The notes beneath the pieces were generated by a model. It was not told the origin of the DNA and did not search any database. It saw only the letters and a program-made list of their open reading frames with translations. DNA of 6,041 bases, taken from contig CAZIWJ010000221.1 of assembly GCA_964542855.1 (NCBI GenBank), positions 1-6,041 on the forward strand. The letters are read 5' to 3'. This DNA is from CAZIWJ01 sp964542855 (GTDB taxonomy: Bacteria > Bacteroidota > Bacteroidia > Cytophagales > Cyclobacteriaceae). Shown one piece after another: positions 5,991-6,041 of this stretch. Position 1 is the stretch's first letter, and every line of letters starts with the position of its first letter. Both the position numbers and the translations under genes were made by a program.

Positions 5991-6041
5991 GCGGTGTTGA
6001 CATATAAATGTAAAGTTGCGTTTTTTGCTATAAAAGTATAT

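Noticed and set aside
5991..6041. TTGACA-like and TATAAA-like strings after rarD as a promoter for the next gene
   Set aside because: These are E. coli-type motifs in AT-rich sequence; the nearest Bacteroidota box (TAAAGTTG, 6011-6018) has a mismatch and only 11 bases to the preceding TTG.

Overview
The window looks like ordinary chromosome from a Gram-negative bacterium of the phylum Bacteroidota, plausibly near Chitinophagaceae or another Cytophagales/Sphingobacteriales-type lineage. The phylum call rests on promoter-like TAnnTTTG boxes just upstream of several starts, the absence of clear Shine-Dalgarno sequences, and a lipid A gene that requires an LPS outer membrane. The family-level guess is inference only.

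Layout, left to right. (1) Positions 1-52, minus strand: the first 17 codons of a gene leaving the window, a hydrophobic signal-peptide-like start with a perfect TAnnTTTG box upstream. (2) Positions 323-1432, minus: lpxB, lipid-A-disaccharide synthase, full length, GTG start. (3) Positions 1676-2341, plus: a HAD-superfamily phosphatase of the YieH/beta-phosphoglucomutase-like type, divergent from lpxB. (4) Positions 2342-3143: about 800 bases between convergent genes with no convincing gene, but several short stem-loops and small repeats. (5) Positions 3144-4751, minus: a predicted lipoprotein of the amidase-signature family with its Ser-cisSer-Lys triad intact. (6) Positions 4752-5078: an AT-rich divergent promoter region. 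(7) Positions 5079-5990, plus: a RarD-type EamA/DMT membrane transporter. (8) A 51-base tail without a recognisable feature.

The genes do not form one pathway. Each has its own promoter region and the neighbours are divergent, convergent or widely spaced, so no multi-gene operon is visible. LpxB acts at the inner membrane in lipid A synthesis, the HAD enzyme in the cytosol, the amidase in the cell envelope, and RarD in the inner membrane. I found no mobile element, CRISPR array, toxin-antitoxin pair, defence system or tRNA/rRNA. The most interesting signal is at the level of expression: lpxB and the HAD gene both have a -7 box ending exactly four bases before the start codon, which predicts leaderless or nearly leaderless mRNAs. 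I see no evidence for a novel multi-gene system.
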